Source of the DNA: an uncultured Collinsella sp. | GTDB taxonomy: Bacteria > Actinomycetota > Coriobacteriia > Coriobacteriales > Coriobacteriaceae | DNA length: 64,000 nucleotides | Direction of reading: 5' to 3' | NCBI GenBank assembly: GCA_900765115.1 | Contig: CAAFQK010000082.1 | Span: 9,190-73,189 of the forward strand | Part shown: piece by piece, positions 40,363 to 49,333 of the stretch | How positions within the stretch are numbered: position 1 is the first letter of the stretch | How the letters are laid out: the number at the start of each line of letters is the position of its first letter | Made by a program: the position numbers and the translations under genes | The notes under the pieces: generated by a model | What the model was told of the DNA's origin: nothing | What the model saw: the letters and a program-made list of their open reading frames with translations, nothing else | Database searches by the model: none

Positions 40363-41889
40363 CTATACTAGCTCGTGCATAAGGTCGCAATTTCGCGCAT
40401 ATAGCTCATCAAAGATACGGCGGCTACCTGCGTACAGCTCATGAGCGTCCATATCAGGCTCGATCGTTTGCGCGACCCCAAGAACCCGGGCAAGCTCACC
40501 CCATGATGAATAGGCGCCGCCAGCAAGTGCCGCCATAAGAGCATCGCCAAAACATGCGCCCACCGTAACCTTCGCAACCGAGACCTCACGACCGCAGACA
40601 TCGGCAATCGCCTGCATCCATACCGGATTCTTAGTTCCGCCGCCCACGAGCATGATGCGCTCGATGGGAAGCCCGTGCTCGCGCTCGATGATGTCGACAT
40701 GAGCCGCAACAGTGTAGGCGATCCCTTCCAAAGCCGCGCGGACCATATGGCCCCGGGTATGCCTTTCGGTCAGACCGAAGAACACGCCACGCGCCTCGGG
40801 ATCGTTGAGCGGGGTGCGCTCGCCCGCAAAGTATGGAAGACACAGCAGGCCATCTGCTCCAGGACCTACCTGCCCGGCATCGTGCGCCATGACCTCATAG
40901 GCATCGGGGCCGCCGGAGTATTCGGCATCCATGACATCGCGGTACAACTCGCGTCGCAACCACGCCGTCAACGCACCTGCTGTATTGGTCCCGGCGCAGA
41001 TGCCGTAGGTTCCGGGGATGATGAATGTCCCTGGCCATAGACGAGCGTCATCGACCATATGGTCCGCCAAATAGATAAAGTAGGCCGTGCTCCCGAGTTG
41101 CACCATCATGTCCCCGGGGCAGAACACTCCAGTAGAAATCGCCTCGGCGCCCGAATCGCCTGTTCCGACAAGCACCGGCGTATCCCTCGCAAGACCGGTT
41201 TCAACCGCCGCCCGATCCGTGATTACGCCGGCGATATCGGTCGCCGCCATGACTTCGGCCATCTGGTCGGGACGGCAGAACCGCGCGCACCCGCGCTCAT
41301 TAACCTGCCACGTCTCACGATCGTATAAGGGAAGGAAATCCTCGGCAAGGTAACGGTCGATCGTAAACCTGCCGGTAAGCTTGGCGCATAGATAGGACGA
41401 AGCCGTAAGAAACTTCGCCGCCCGCTCATGGACCTCGGGCATATTCTCCTTAAACCAAAGGACCTTAGGGGCGATATCCGACGAACACGGATCGTGTCCA
41501 AAGAGCTGGCGAGCGCGATCGGGACCATATTCGGAAAGAAGCTCGTCAATCTGCGGCTTCGAGCGAGCATCGACCCCGTAGAGAATTGCCGGAGCCAAGG
41601 CGTGGCAATCTTCATCGACCGGCACGCAATCACAGCCCAAAGCCGACAACCCTACGCAGCGGATCTGGTTCGCCTCGATGCCCGCGCGCTCGATAAGCTC
41701 GCGAGACAGCCGGCAAAAATCACCCCACCAAATCGCTTCTGCATCGTGCTGATACCAACCATCCTGAGGGTTCTCGGTCTCATGTTGACAAGATGCCTGC
41801 GCCACAATTTGACACTCCGCATCTATTAACACACCCTTGGACGCACTCGTTCCAATGTCGATGCCAAGATAGTACGGTATGCCGCTCAC
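40363..41889 (-). CDS. FGGY-family carbohydrate kinase
   Basis: The 508-residue protein starts at GTG 41889, overlapping the BtpA-like stop by 4 bp. YYLGIDIGTSASKGVLID is the N-terminal phosphate loop; GWYQHDAEAIWWGDF, VGTGDSGAEAISTGVF, GLLCLPYFAGERTPLNDPEARGVFFGL and MLVGGGTKNPVWMQAIADVCG mark the xylulokinase-like branch of FGGY kinases. The substrate is probably a ketose or polyol released by this operon; it cannot be specified. It is the last gene of the minus-strand operon that begins at 50797. Confidence 0.88.
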   Translation of the reverse strand: MSGIPYYLGIDIGTSASKGVLIDAECQIVAQASCQHETENPQDGWYQHDAEAIWWGDFCRLSRELIERAGIEANQIRCVGLSALGCDCVPVDEDCHALAPAILYGVDARSKPQIDELLSEYGPDRARQLFGHDPCSSDIAPKVLWFKENMPEVHERAAKFLTASSYLCAKLTGRFTIDRYLAEDFLPLYDRETWQVNERGCARFCRPDQMAEVMAATDIAGVITDRAAVETGLARDTPVLVGTGDSGAEAISTGVFCPGDMMVQLGSTAYFIYLADHMVDDARLWPGTFIIPGTYGICAGTNTAGALTAWLRRELYRDVMDAEYSGGPDAYEVMAHDAGQVGPGADGLLCLPYFAGERTPLNDPEARGVFFGLTERHTRGHMVRAALEGIAYTVAAHVDIIEREHGLPIERIMLVGGGTKNPVWMQAIADVCGREVSVAKVTVGACFGDALMAALAGGAYSSWGELARVLGVAQTIEPDMDAHELYAGSRRIFDELYARNCDLMHELV

Positions 41890-42695
41890 TCCCCTCTCGC
41901 GGCACGGGCGGCAGCCATGAACCGCGCGACCCGTTCGGCTTCGGCAGGGACGTCGAGCTTGCCGTCTCGCTTGAGGCAGGTACCGACAAACGCGCCATCA
42001 TAATGCGAAAACACGTCTGCAACGGTATTCTCGCGACATCCCGTTCCACATACCACCGGCACATCGCCAACACGGACGCGCACCTCGTCGGCAAGCTCGC
42101 CCGAAGCGCCGCGCCCGGCAGCAGCCCCGCCAATAACAAGGGCGTCGGGTAGGCAGTTGAATACCAGCGAATCGGCAATATCGGGAGTCGATCGGTCGTT
42201 AAGGTACACCTCGCCCTCGCTTGTGATGAAATGGAACATCTTTAGGTCATCCAGACGCAGGGCGGCACGGCGGCGCATGGTGTGCGCAAAGTCACGATTG
42301 ATCAGGCCAAGATCGCCAGCCCAGGCACCGCAGAAATTGCAGCGTGTAAACTGCGCCTCAACGGCGGTGCACAGCTCGATCGTGGCATCGCCGTCATAAA
42401 TAGCCTCTGCACCCCAAGGGGTCGAGAAATCTGCGGCAAGAGCTCCGATGACATGCCCCATAGCGGCAAGGGTCACTGCCGACACATGCTGCTCGTAGGG
42501 CATCGATAGCTCATTGGTGATCAGAATGCCGTCCACGCCACCCGACTGCAGCGCTTCAAGATCGCGCTTGGCGGCATCGATCACGCGCGAAACGCTGCCG
42601 CCCGGATAATACAGAGGATCGCCAGGCAGCGGCTGCAGATGCAGCATGCCAATTACCGGTTTCTCGGTCCCAAACATCGAAGCCATAAACGACAT
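41886..42695 (-). CDS. BtpA/SgcQ-family protein
   Basis: Starting at MSFMASMFGTEKPVIGMLHLQPLPGDP (ATG 42695 with AAAGGAG upstream), this 269-residue TIM-barrel protein has GMLHLQPLPG, DGILITNELSMPY, AWAGDLGLINRD and ALVIGGAAAGRGASGE, typical of BtpA/SgcQ proteins. BtpA was linked to photosystem I in cyanobacteria, while SgcQ sits in a sugar operon of E. coli; enzymatic function is unproven. It lies between YjbQ and the FGGY kinase, so a role in the same pathway is likely. Confidence 0.88.
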   Translation of the reverse strand: MSFMASMFGTEKPVIGMLHLQPLPGDPLYYPGGSVSRVIDAAKRDLEALQSGGVDGILITNELSMPYEQHVSAVTLAAMGHVIGALAADFSTPWGAEAIYDGDATIELCTAVEAQFTRCNFCGAWAGDLGLINRDFAHTMRRRAALRLDDLKMFHFITSEGEVYLNDRSTPDIADSLVFNCLPDALVIGGAAAGRGASGELADEVRVRVGDVPVVCGTGCRENTVADVFSHYDGAFVGTCLKRDGKLDVPAEAERVARFMAAARAARGE

Positions 42696-42736
42696 GGTCA
42701 ATCTCCTTTAGCTCGCCGACTCACAGACATCAACTG

Positions 42737-43174
42737 CTACTCGCCCAGCACCTCAACGAACACTTTTCGCTTCTGAGGTCCATCGAACTCCGCAAGGTAG
42801 ATGTTCTGGGCCCCGCCACATACAATGTGGCCGTCTTGAACGGGGAAGAAGCAGCTATTGCCGCAAATCATGCTCTTGATATGACCACAGGAGTTATTGC
42901 CCGTGGCACCATAGCTCGGCAAGAAATGAGCATGCGCATAGGGGGCATCGGGCGGGGCAATGCGATCGAGCGTCTCCATGAGATCGGTCTCCACGCACGG
43001 AAGCCCCTCGTTCACCACGATGCCGCAAGTCGTATGCGACAAAATAATCGCTGCCAGTCCATCGGTCACCGCACTACGCTCGATGGCGGCATGCACATCT
43101 TCTGTGATATCGATGAACTGGTCGGGCGCCGTCGATAGATAGCTCAATGTCTCGAGTGTCACCATGTCACTCAT
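42737..43174 (-). CDS. YjbQ/UPF0047 family protein
   Basis: The 145-residue protein contains QFIDITEDVHAAIERSAVTDGLAAIILSHTTCGIVVNEG and ATGNNSCGHIKSMICGNSCFFPVQDGHIVCGGAQNIYLAEFDGP (both in part): the family's conserved HTT, the histidine-rich metal site and final EFDGPR-like end. Members have been assigned weak thiamine-phosphate synthase activity, but the main role is unknown. Its gene overlaps the next upstream amidohydrolase gene by 8 bp. The start could be the ATG at 43165. Confidence 0.88.
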   Translation of the reverse strand: MSDMVTLETLSYLSTAPDQFIDITEDVHAAIERSAVTDGLAAIILSHTTCGIVVNEGLPCVETDLMETLDRIAPPDAPYAHAHFLPSYGATGNNSCGHIKSMICGNSCFFPVQDGHIVCGGAQNIYLAEFDGPQKRKVFVEVLGE

Positions 43175-44027
43175 CACCTTTCAGAAAACGCAGCGCCGTA
43201 CCGGAATACAGATTCTCCCGCGCCTCATCGCGCATGGGCACAGTATCAAGCGCCCGCTTGAGCTTGAAGGCGCGGAAGCGTGGCGTATTGCTGGCAAACA
43301 TCACCTGATGAGACAGGGCACGCTCATACCACAGCGGTCCCATATCGACGGTGAAGAGCCGCTGCATCATTTCTTCGGGCGAATCGATATAGGTAATAGA
43401 GGCATCCGTATAGCAATTGGGATACTTGAGCAGCATCGCCACGGTCTCGCGCACCCAGGGCCAGCCAAAGTGCGTCAGGTTAAAGCGCACATCCGGATGC
43501 GTTGCGATGGTGTGCTCAAACGCAAGCGGGTGGCTTCGCGAAAGCTCCGCACCCGGCTCCCAGGACATACCGGCATGGAAAACCACCGGCTTGTTGTAGC
43601 GCTCACAGAGCTTGTAGAGCGGCTCGGCCACGGCATCATCGGGCGCAAAACCTTGCTTTGCCGGATGCAGGCAGAGCCCCTTGGCCCCCAGCTCGGTAAA
43701 GGCACGCTCCAGCTCATCGGCGGCGCCACTCACTTGCGGGTCCACGCTCGCGAATCCCCATAGGCGATCGGGGTGCGCGGCAACAAGCGCGGCAACCTGG
43801 TCGTTGGTGCCAAAGTGCCCGCCGCACGCCGTGGTCACATCGAGCGGCATGAGCACGCTTTTCCGCACATCGCAGACATCCATTTCGGCCACGAGCTCAT
43901 CCCAGTCCATGGGGCCCATGTGCCCCATGCCAAACTCACGCTCCCAAAAACCAAAGCCGTCTGGCTCGTCGCCTGGCGTATAGATCTCGCCGTAGAGCAT
44001 GGGCTGGACCAGCATATCGATTACCAT
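43167..44027 (-). CDS. Amidohydrolase_2-type TIM-barrel hydrolase
   Basis: The 286-residue protein has MDVCDVRKSVLMPLDVT, LWGFASVDPQVSGAADELERAF, LGAKGLCLHPAKQGFAPDD, KPVVFHAGMSWEPG and FNLTHFGWPWVRETVAML, in the order of amidohydrolase_2 (decarboxylase/lactonase-like) enzymes. The usual N-terminal H-x-H is missing; the start reads MVIDMLVQPMLYGE. Substrate unknown. The gene is in the fructosamine-type operon, 27 bp after a PfkB kinase. Confidence 0.82.
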   Translation of the reverse strand: MVIDMLVQPMLYGEIYTPGDEPDGFGFWEREFGMGHMGPMDWDELVAEMDVCDVRKSVLMPLDVTTACGGHFGTNDQVAALVAAHPDRLWGFASVDPQVSGAADELERAFTELGAKGLCLHPAKQGFAPDDAVAEPLYKLCERYNKPVVFHAGMSWEPGAELSRSHPLAFEHTIATHPDVRFNLTHFGWPWVRETVAMLLKYPNCYTDASITYIDSPEEMMQRLFTVDMGPLWYERALSHQVMFASNTPRFRAFKLKRALDTVPMRDEARENLYSGTALRFLKGDE

Positions 44028-44054
44028 CTTGCACTCCTTTCCAGGCTTTTATTC

Positions 44055-44855
44055 CTAGTACGGTTCGAACGACCCAATGACTCGGGACGAAAGCTCGGCA
44101 CCGGCATGCATGCACGCCGGCACGTCAAGCCCATCCAGTACACCCTTGGTGAATCCGGCGATATACGAGTCGCCGGCGCCCACGGTATTGACAACCTTCT
44201 CGGCCGGCACGATCCCACATTCATAGAAGCGCTCACCGTCATAGGCGATGCTTCCCTTCTCGCCAAGTGTGGCGACTGCCACGCGCGGGCCCAGCTCCTG
44301 CACATGGTGCACCCAGTCGCGCAGCTCCGCGCTATCCTCCTCAAACGACATAAAGGCATAGTCAACGTAAGGAAAATGGTTCTCACAGGCGTATTCGGGA
44401 TCTTGACTGAACACCGAAAAGTCCATGACGACGGTCTTGCCTGCCTCGTGCCATTCGGGCAGCAGGTCTAAGCAGTTTCCAAACAGGTCGGTATGGATGA
44501 CATCGTGCTCCAGGATAAATGCCCGGTCATCATCGTTTGGTCGGTACGTTTCCATGACACCGTCAATCGCTTCGAGATGCACGCGGTCGACGCCGTCCTT
44601 CAACGCCATGAGCATCACCGAGGTATCGCCGTCCTCCACGCGAAGATGCGAGATGTCGAACCCCTCGGCAGCCAGCGCCTCGCGCATTTTGTCTCCGTAC
44701 TCGTCCTTTCCGACGACCGACACCGCAGATACCGATATGCCCATTCGCGCCAGGTGGATACCCCAGTCGATGCCATTGCCAGTCGGATAGAACACGCCGA
44801 TGTTTTGGTACACGTCCGCACAGCAAAAGCCAGCTGCACATGCTTTGATATCCAT
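44055..44855 (-). CDS. PfkB kinase, FrlD (fructoselysine 6-kinase)-like
   Basis: I start at MDIKACAAGFCCADVYQNIGVFYPTGN (ATG 44855, GGAGAAG upstream), giving 266 residues. GNGIDWGIHLARMG, VSVVGKDEYGDKM, VVMDFSVFSQDPEY and the ribokinase signature VNTVGAGDSYIAGFTKGVLDG are visible. The short length and DF-S-x-F motif resemble FrlD. It would phosphorylate a fructosamine at C6 before cleavage by the FrlB-like deglycase. A partial terminator separates it from a second PfkB gene. Confidence 0.82.
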   Translation of the reverse strand: MDIKACAAGFCCADVYQNIGVFYPTGNGIDWGIHLARMGISVSAVSVVGKDEYGDKMREALAAEGFDISHLRVEDGDTSVMLMALKDGVDRVHLEAIDGVMETYRPNDDDRAFILEHDVIHTDLFGNCLDLLPEWHEAGKTVVMDFSVFSQDPEYACENHFPYVDYAFMSFEEDSAELRDWVHHVQELGPRVAVATLGEKGSIAYDGERFYECGIVPAEKVVNTVGAGDSYIAGFTKGVLDGLDVPACMHAGAELSSRVIGSFEPY

Positions 44856-44872
44856 AGTCTTCTCCAGCAATC

Positions 44873-44900
44873 AAAAAGGGGCCCACCCAAGGCGAGCCCC
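44873..44900 (-). terminator. Weak terminator between the two PfkB genes
   Basis: On the minus strand AGGGGC, 13-base loop, GCCCCT region, then TTTTT. The short stem suggests partial termination that lowers expression of the distal genes. Confidence 0.5.
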
Positions 44901-44973
44901 TATCCGAATTCCGATGTAATCTAGCGTCAGTCAGCCAAGGCTTCAGCCCCAAGCCTCCCGGCGCTTTCTCAGG

Positions 44974-45837
44974 CTACTCGGCGATCGGAGCTCCGTGGCC
45001 CCAAGAGCCCTCCATGCCGCACACGGTCGAGGCAAAACCTGCCGCAAAATCGAGCGCACGCTCAATGGCCTCAGGTCCGTCCTCGCCGCGCTTGGCGGAA
45101 TCGAGATAGCACATCATGAATGAAGTCAGGAACGAGTCACCGGCTCCCATGGTGTCCTTCATGTCCGTTACAGGCTTTGCCAGCTGGCGATAGTAGCGCT
45201 CGCCGTCATAGGCGATGCAGCCCTCGGCGCCCGCCGTTGCGGACACAAAGCGCGGGCCCAAATTCTTAACCCAAGCGAGGCGCTCACGAATCTCATCCTC
45301 ACTTGCAGCGTCGGCAGCGCTAAAGAAGGCGAAGTCGACAAACGGGGCAATCTGCTCATAGTATTCATCGGTGGAATCGTCCGAGAAGTCAAACGATACG
45401 GTGATGCCCGCAGCCTTCAGCTTGGGAAGCTCGCGCTCGGTAAAGCAGTAGTTGCCCGAGTGGACTACGTCGAACTGCTTCATGTATGCCAGGTCAAAGC
45501 GATCGAGCACATAGCGCGCATCGCCACGGATACCGCCCTCGTTGGAGCCGAGGAAAACACGGTCGCCCTCGATAACCGTCACACGCGCCGCGCCGTTCTC
45601 GCCAATGAGCTGCTCGCACTTAGCGAGCTCGATACCCTCGTCCTCGAGACTTGCAATCACATGCTCGGCAGCGGCGTCGTTACCAAAGATGCCCATGTAC
45701 GCGGAGCGCGCGGCACCGCACTTCTTGGCGTAAACGGCAAAATTCACCGCATTGCCGCCGGGATACATGGTATGGATATGCTCATAGCGATCGACGACGT
45801 TGTCACCGAACCCGAGCGCGTTAACGTTAAAAGACAT
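44974..45837 (-). CDS. PfkB kinase, second FrlD-like copy
   Basis: The 287-residue protein has FGDNVVDRYEHIHTMYPGGNAVNFAVYAKKCG (in part), AYMGIFGNDAAAEHVIASL, VSFDFSDDSTDEYYEQIAPFVDFAFFS and DTMGAGDSFLTSFMMCYLD, matching fructoselysine 6-kinase-type PfkB proteins well. It follows the FrlB-like gene after 14 bp. Two different PfkB kinases in one operon suggest two substrates or two positions phosphorylated. Confidence 0.85.
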   Translation of the reverse strand: MSFNVNALGFGDNVVDRYEHIHTMYPGGNAVNFAVYAKKCGAARSAYMGIFGNDAAAEHVIASLEDEGIELAKCEQLIGENGAARVTVIEGDRVFLGSNEGGIRGDARYVLDRFDLAYMKQFDVVHSGNYCFTERELPKLKAAGITVSFDFSDDSTDEYYEQIAPFVDFAFFSAADAASEDEIRERLAWVKNLGPRFVSATAGAEGCIAYDGERYYRQLAKPVTDMKDTMGAGDSFLTSFMMCYLDSAKRGEDGPEAIERALDFAAGFASTVCGMEGSWGHGAPIAE

Positions 45838-45851
45838 GGTATCTATCCTTC

Positions 45852-46820
45852 CTAGTACTCAACAACGCCCATGTAGCGGCGGAAGTCGGGGTCGTGATCG
45901 AACACCTTGCCGCGCGCTGCACGCAGCTCGCAGTTCATAGCGTAGAACAGCACCGGATCCAGATAGGCACGAACGCTCGCCGGCACGGCCTCCATACCGT
46001 ACTCCTTGGCATCAAGCACCATCAGCGTGTCGGTATGGGTCTCGAGGAACGCCAGGGCGCGCTCGTCCATAGGACGGCACTCGCTCGAGCCCATCTGCAA
46101 GAAGTAGAAGACGCCATCCTGGGTAGCCTCAAAGGGGCCATGGAAGTACTCGGCGGAGTGGATATAGCTGCAGTGCTGCCACTGCATCTCCATCAGCGAG
46201 CAGATAGCGAAGCCGTACGTCTGGCTAAAGTTGGGACCGCTGCCCAGGATATAGAAGAACTCATGCTCCTGGCAAAGCTTGGCGAAGCGATCGCCCAGCT
46301 CGGCATTTACCTTTTCGCGTGCGGGAGGCAGAATCTTATCCATTTCGGCAATACCGGCATACATGTCGGCGAGATCGGCGTAGCCCTCCTGCTGGTCGAG
46401 CAGCTCGGCCGCGAGCGACAGCGAGATACCGGCAGGAACTTCGGCCTGCGGAACGCCCTCGCCCCACGGGTACACCCAGGTGACCCACTTGCCATTATCG
46501 ATCTTGGAACCGGCGTTATCGGTCTGCGCGATCACCGTCGCGCCCGCGGCAAGGGCAATCTCGCAGCCCTCGACGACCTCGGGGGTATTGCCGCTGTGAC
46601 TGCAGGCAATGACCAGAGACTTCTCGCCCAGGCGACGGGGACGCATGATGTCGAACTCACGGGCCGTATAGATATACGAGGTGAACGTCGTCGCCTCGCG
46701 CTGCAAGAGCTCATGGGCCGGGATCAGATCGATCATGGAGCCACCGCAGGCGATCCAGTAGACGCTGTCGAACTTGCCCTTCTCGGCAATTGCTTCCTTA
46801 ATCAGATCATGTGCGTTCAT
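45852..46820 (-). CDS. SIS-domain deglycase, FrlB-like
   Basis: I start at MNAHDLIKEAIAEKGKFDSVYWIACGGS (ATG 46820), giving 322 residues. Two SIS modules are visible: IACGGSMIDLIPAHELL with IACSHSGNTPEVVEGCEIA, and FYILGSGPNFSQTYGFAICSLMEMQW with HSAEYFHGPFEATQDG. The last (EYFHGPFE) is typical of FrlB/GlmS-type aldose-ketose isomerases. FrlB cleaves fructoselysine 6-phosphate into glucose 6-phosphate and lysine. Substrate here may be any 6-phosphofructosamine. Confidence 0.88.
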   Translation of the reverse strand: MNAHDLIKEAIAEKGKFDSVYWIACGGSMIDLIPAHELLQREATTFTSYIYTAREFDIMRPRRLGEKSLVIACSHSGNTPEVVEGCEIALAAGATVIAQTDNAGSKIDNGKWVTWVYPWGEGVPQAEVPAGISLSLAAELLDQQEGYADLADMYAGIAEMDKILPPAREKVNAELGDRFAKLCQEHEFFYILGSGPNFSQTYGFAICSLMEMQWQHCSYIHSAEYFHGPFEATQDGVFYFLQMGSSECRPMDERALAFLETHTDTLMVLDAKEYGMEAVPASVRAYLDPVLFYAMNCELRAARGKVFDHDPDFRRYMGVVEY

Positions 46821-46843
46821 GTTTAGTTCCTTTCCAGCTTGGC

Positions 46844-46873
46844 CGGCCATGCAGGACGTGTCTTGCATGGCCG
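46844..46873. repeat. Intercistronic hairpin between frlC- and frlB-like genes
   Basis: CGGCCATGCA (46844-46853) pairs with TGCATGGCCG (46864-46873), with further GAC/GTC pairing inside. There is no T-run, so processing or mRNA stability is likelier than termination. Confidence 0.6.
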
Positions 46874-46886
46874 AGCAAAATCTTAT

Positions 46887-47738
46887 CTAGTCAATCAGAT
46901 ACTTCTCGAAGGCGGCCATGTTCTTGGCATCTGCCGCCGCCGGATCATCGAAGTAGCGACCGTCCGTGATTTCCTGGCCCAACATGCCATCGAAACCATG
47001 GGCGTTGAGCGTGGCGACGAAGGCATCCATATCGTGCTTGCCGTCACCCCAGACCAGATGGCCATAGGGATCGCCGTCGATAAAGTGCATCTCGTGGATC
47101 GCACCGTCGCCAAATGCGGCAAACCAGTCCTCGAGCGACTCACCCGCAACGCCCATTGCGGTCGTATCGACCATAGGCTGCAGGTACGGACTCGCGACCT
47201 CATCAATCATGCGCTTAGCATCGGCGACGGTCGTCACAAGGTTGCTCTCCTCGGGACGCAGGCTCTCCATCGTTAGCACCAGACCGTGCTCGCCGGCATA
47301 CTCCGCCAAGATGGATAGGTGCTCGCGACTGCGCTTCCACGCCTCTTCGCGATCCTCGTCCCAGTCACCCCAACCCGAGTTTACGGACATGCGGTCGCAT
47401 CCCAGCACCTCGGCAAGCTCGATGCCATGCTTGAAGTACGCCAGGCTCCGCTGCTCATGGAGCGGCTTACGGGCACAATACTGCCATGGGTAGACCACGT
47501 TCTCGGGACAGAGCGTCCGATAGCGCAGACCACGGTCGGCGGCCTTTTTCGCCAGAACCTCGGCCTCAAAATACCCAGTGTGATCGAGCGTCACATGGGG
47601 CTCGGCGCACCACAGCTCGATGGACTCAAAGCCCAGGCGCTGTTGCGTATCCAAAAAATAGTCGAGCGACCACATGATGTAGTGGATGTTCATGCCCGCG
47701 ATCTGCTCGCGACGCAGCGTCGGTTTGGTTTCAGGCAT
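46887..47738 (-). CDS. Sugar-phosphate isomerase/epimerase TIM barrel, FrlC-like
   Basis: The 283-residue protein has GMNIHYIMWSLDYFLDTQQRLGFESIELW, MSVNSGWGDWDEDREEAWKRSREHLSILAEYAGEHGLVLTMESL (in part), MVDTTAMGVAGESLEDWF and MHFIDGDPYGHLVWGDGKHDMDAF. Order and metal ligands (Glu, Asp, His, Glu) fit the xylose-isomerase-like TIM-barrel family to which FrlC belongs. FrlC epimerises psicoselysine to fructoselysine at C3. It neighbours the FrlB-like gene. Confidence 0.85.
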   Translation of the reverse strand: MPETKPTLRREQIAGMNIHYIMWSLDYFLDTQQRLGFESIELWCAEPHVTLDHTGYFEAEVLAKKAADRGLRYRTLCPENVVYPWQYCARKPLHEQRSLAYFKHGIELAEVLGCDRMSVNSGWGDWDEDREEAWKRSREHLSILAEYAGEHGLVLTMESLRPEESNLVTTVADAKRMIDEVASPYLQPMVDTTAMGVAGESLEDWFAAFGDGAIHEMHFIDGDPYGHLVWGDGKHDMDAFVATLNAHGFDGMLGQEITDGRYFDDPAAADAKNMAAFEKYLID

Positions 47739-47739
47739 G

Positions 47740-49323
47740 CTAAACCTCCTTATTTCGGTCGAACACGATACGTCCGTCCGACATGGTCATATCAACAGCA
47801 AGGTCACAAGCATCATGGTAGTCAAGGCCAAACACATCGCGATCGAGCACACAGATGTCGGCAAGCTTACCGGCCTCGAGCGTCCCCAGCTCATCCTCGC
47901 GCATGAGGTCATATGCGCCCCCTGCCGTCCACGCACGAAGGAGCTCGGCAATCGTCAGCGTATTGCCCTCATTCACGGACAAACCGTCGGCAAAGAAACC
48001 GCCGCATGCGCTAAATACCGATTCGCCCAAGCTCGGAATCAAGAGCGGGAGGTCGGTGCCACAGCACACCGTGCACCCCGCGTCTTCCATACCGCGACGG
48101 TTCCAGCTGTGCAGCAGTCGGACCTCGCCGATCTGCCGACGCATCATCGACAGGCAGTCCTCGCGTTTATCGAGCGTGAGGATCTGGGGGTAGACCTCGC
48201 AGATTCCGCCCAGCTTGCCAAACAGGGCAAGGTCTTCCGGATCAGAGTTCTCGAGGTCGGTAATCGCATGGCGTCGAAGCATGACTCCGTGTTCATCTCG
48301 CGGCAGCGAAGCATACAGCGCAACGGTGTGGCGAACGGCGCCGTCACCCTGACAATGAAGCGAGTAACGGAAGCCCTCGGCATCAATCGCGCGCAGCTCG
48401 TCCTCAATCAAACCCCACTCGGGCTCCTCGACAACCGTCTTGCCGGCAGCCCCTGCATCGGCCGTCTCCTCATAAGGATCGATCATCTCGGCAAGTCCTG
48501 CCCACACACCGCGATCGGTCATACGGTTGAAGCCCGAGAAACGAACAAACGGTCCCTGGAAGCGATCGCGCGCCGCACGAGCATAGGACAGATTCGCCCC
48601 GGCGCCCACCGGCTGCGACATCATGGAGACGCGAACCGTCAGCTCGCCAGATTCCTCACGACGCGCCATCTCGTCGGCAAATCCGTAATAGTCGTCGAAG
48701 GCCATCTCTTTGATAGCCGTGACACCGCGAGCGTTCAGCATCGCCATGTAATCAGAATACCCGGCGCGTACCTCGGGAAGCGCCAGGAAGTCCCGCATCA
48801 TACGCCAGGTCTTCTCGGCGTAGCAGGCCTCGGGCGTAAAACCATAGCGCTCGCTGGCGGCGGCGTTGAGAACGCACGTCTCGGCACCCGGAGTAAAGCA
48901 AACAACAGGAACGTCTCCGAAGGCGTCGTCAAGCGCTGCCGCCGTTTTTTCATTCTCGGCGCCTTCGGCGAGCGATGCGGGAAGGTCGTGCCCAAAGGCG
49001 GCGGCACAATCGAGATGGGCATCCTTCCACAAACGCAGAAGCGCTACCACTTCGTCGACGTCAGAGGCTTCGGATAAGTCGGCTCCCAAGCTCCGCAACG
49101 CCCAGCCCGTATAGAACGTATGCACATCGACCAAGCCAGGCATGACCGTTCTGTCACCACAATCGATCACCTCATCTGCCTGGGCGAGAAACGAGTCTGC
49201 CTCGCCAGCGCTACCGACGGCTTCAATCCGATTGCCGCGTACCGCGACAAAACCTTCAAACGGCTGGTCTTCCGTACCGGTGAAGACGCTCTTGGACGTC
49301 AGCACCGTCAAACGATCGGACAT
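47740..49323 (-). CDS. Amidohydrolase_3 (YtcJ-like) metal-dependent hydrolase
   Basis: I start at MSDRLTVLTSKSVFTG (ATG 49323 after AAGGAGG), giving 527 residues. IDCGDRTVMPGLVDVHTFYTGWAL is the metal-binding entry (here H-T-F instead of the usual H-x-H), with YSLHCQGDGAVRHTVALYA, HSWNRRGMEDAGCTVCCGTDLPLL and GGAYDLMREDELGTLEAGKLADICVLDRDVF later. This is the composite-domain amidohydrolase pattern. It may cleave an N-acyl or cyclic amide in the incoming substrate. The altered H-x-H is worth noting. Confidence 0.82.
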   Translation of the reverse strand: MSDRLTVLTSKSVFTGTEDQPFEGFVAVRGNRIEAVGSAGEADSFLAQADEVIDCGDRTVMPGLVDVHTFYTGWALRSLGADLSEASDVDEVVALLRLWKDAHLDCAAAFGHDLPASLAEGAENEKTAAALDDAFGDVPVVCFTPGAETCVLNAAASERYGFTPEACYAEKTWRMMRDFLALPEVRAGYSDYMAMLNARGVTAIKEMAFDDYYGFADEMARREESGELTVRVSMMSQPVGAGANLSYARAARDRFQGPFVRFSGFNRMTDRGVWAGLAEMIDPYEETADAGAAGKTVVEEPEWGLIEDELRAIDAEGFRYSLHCQGDGAVRHTVALYASLPRDEHGVMLRRHAITDLENSDPEDLALFGKLGGICEVYPQILTLDKREDCLSMMRRQIGEVRLLHSWNRRGMEDAGCTVCCGTDLPLLIPSLGESVFSACGGFFADGLSVNEGNTLTIAELLRAWTAGGAYDLMREDELGTLEAGKLADICVLDRDVFGLDYHDACDLAVDMTMSDGRIVFDRNKEV

Positions 49324-49333
49324 CGCGACCTCC

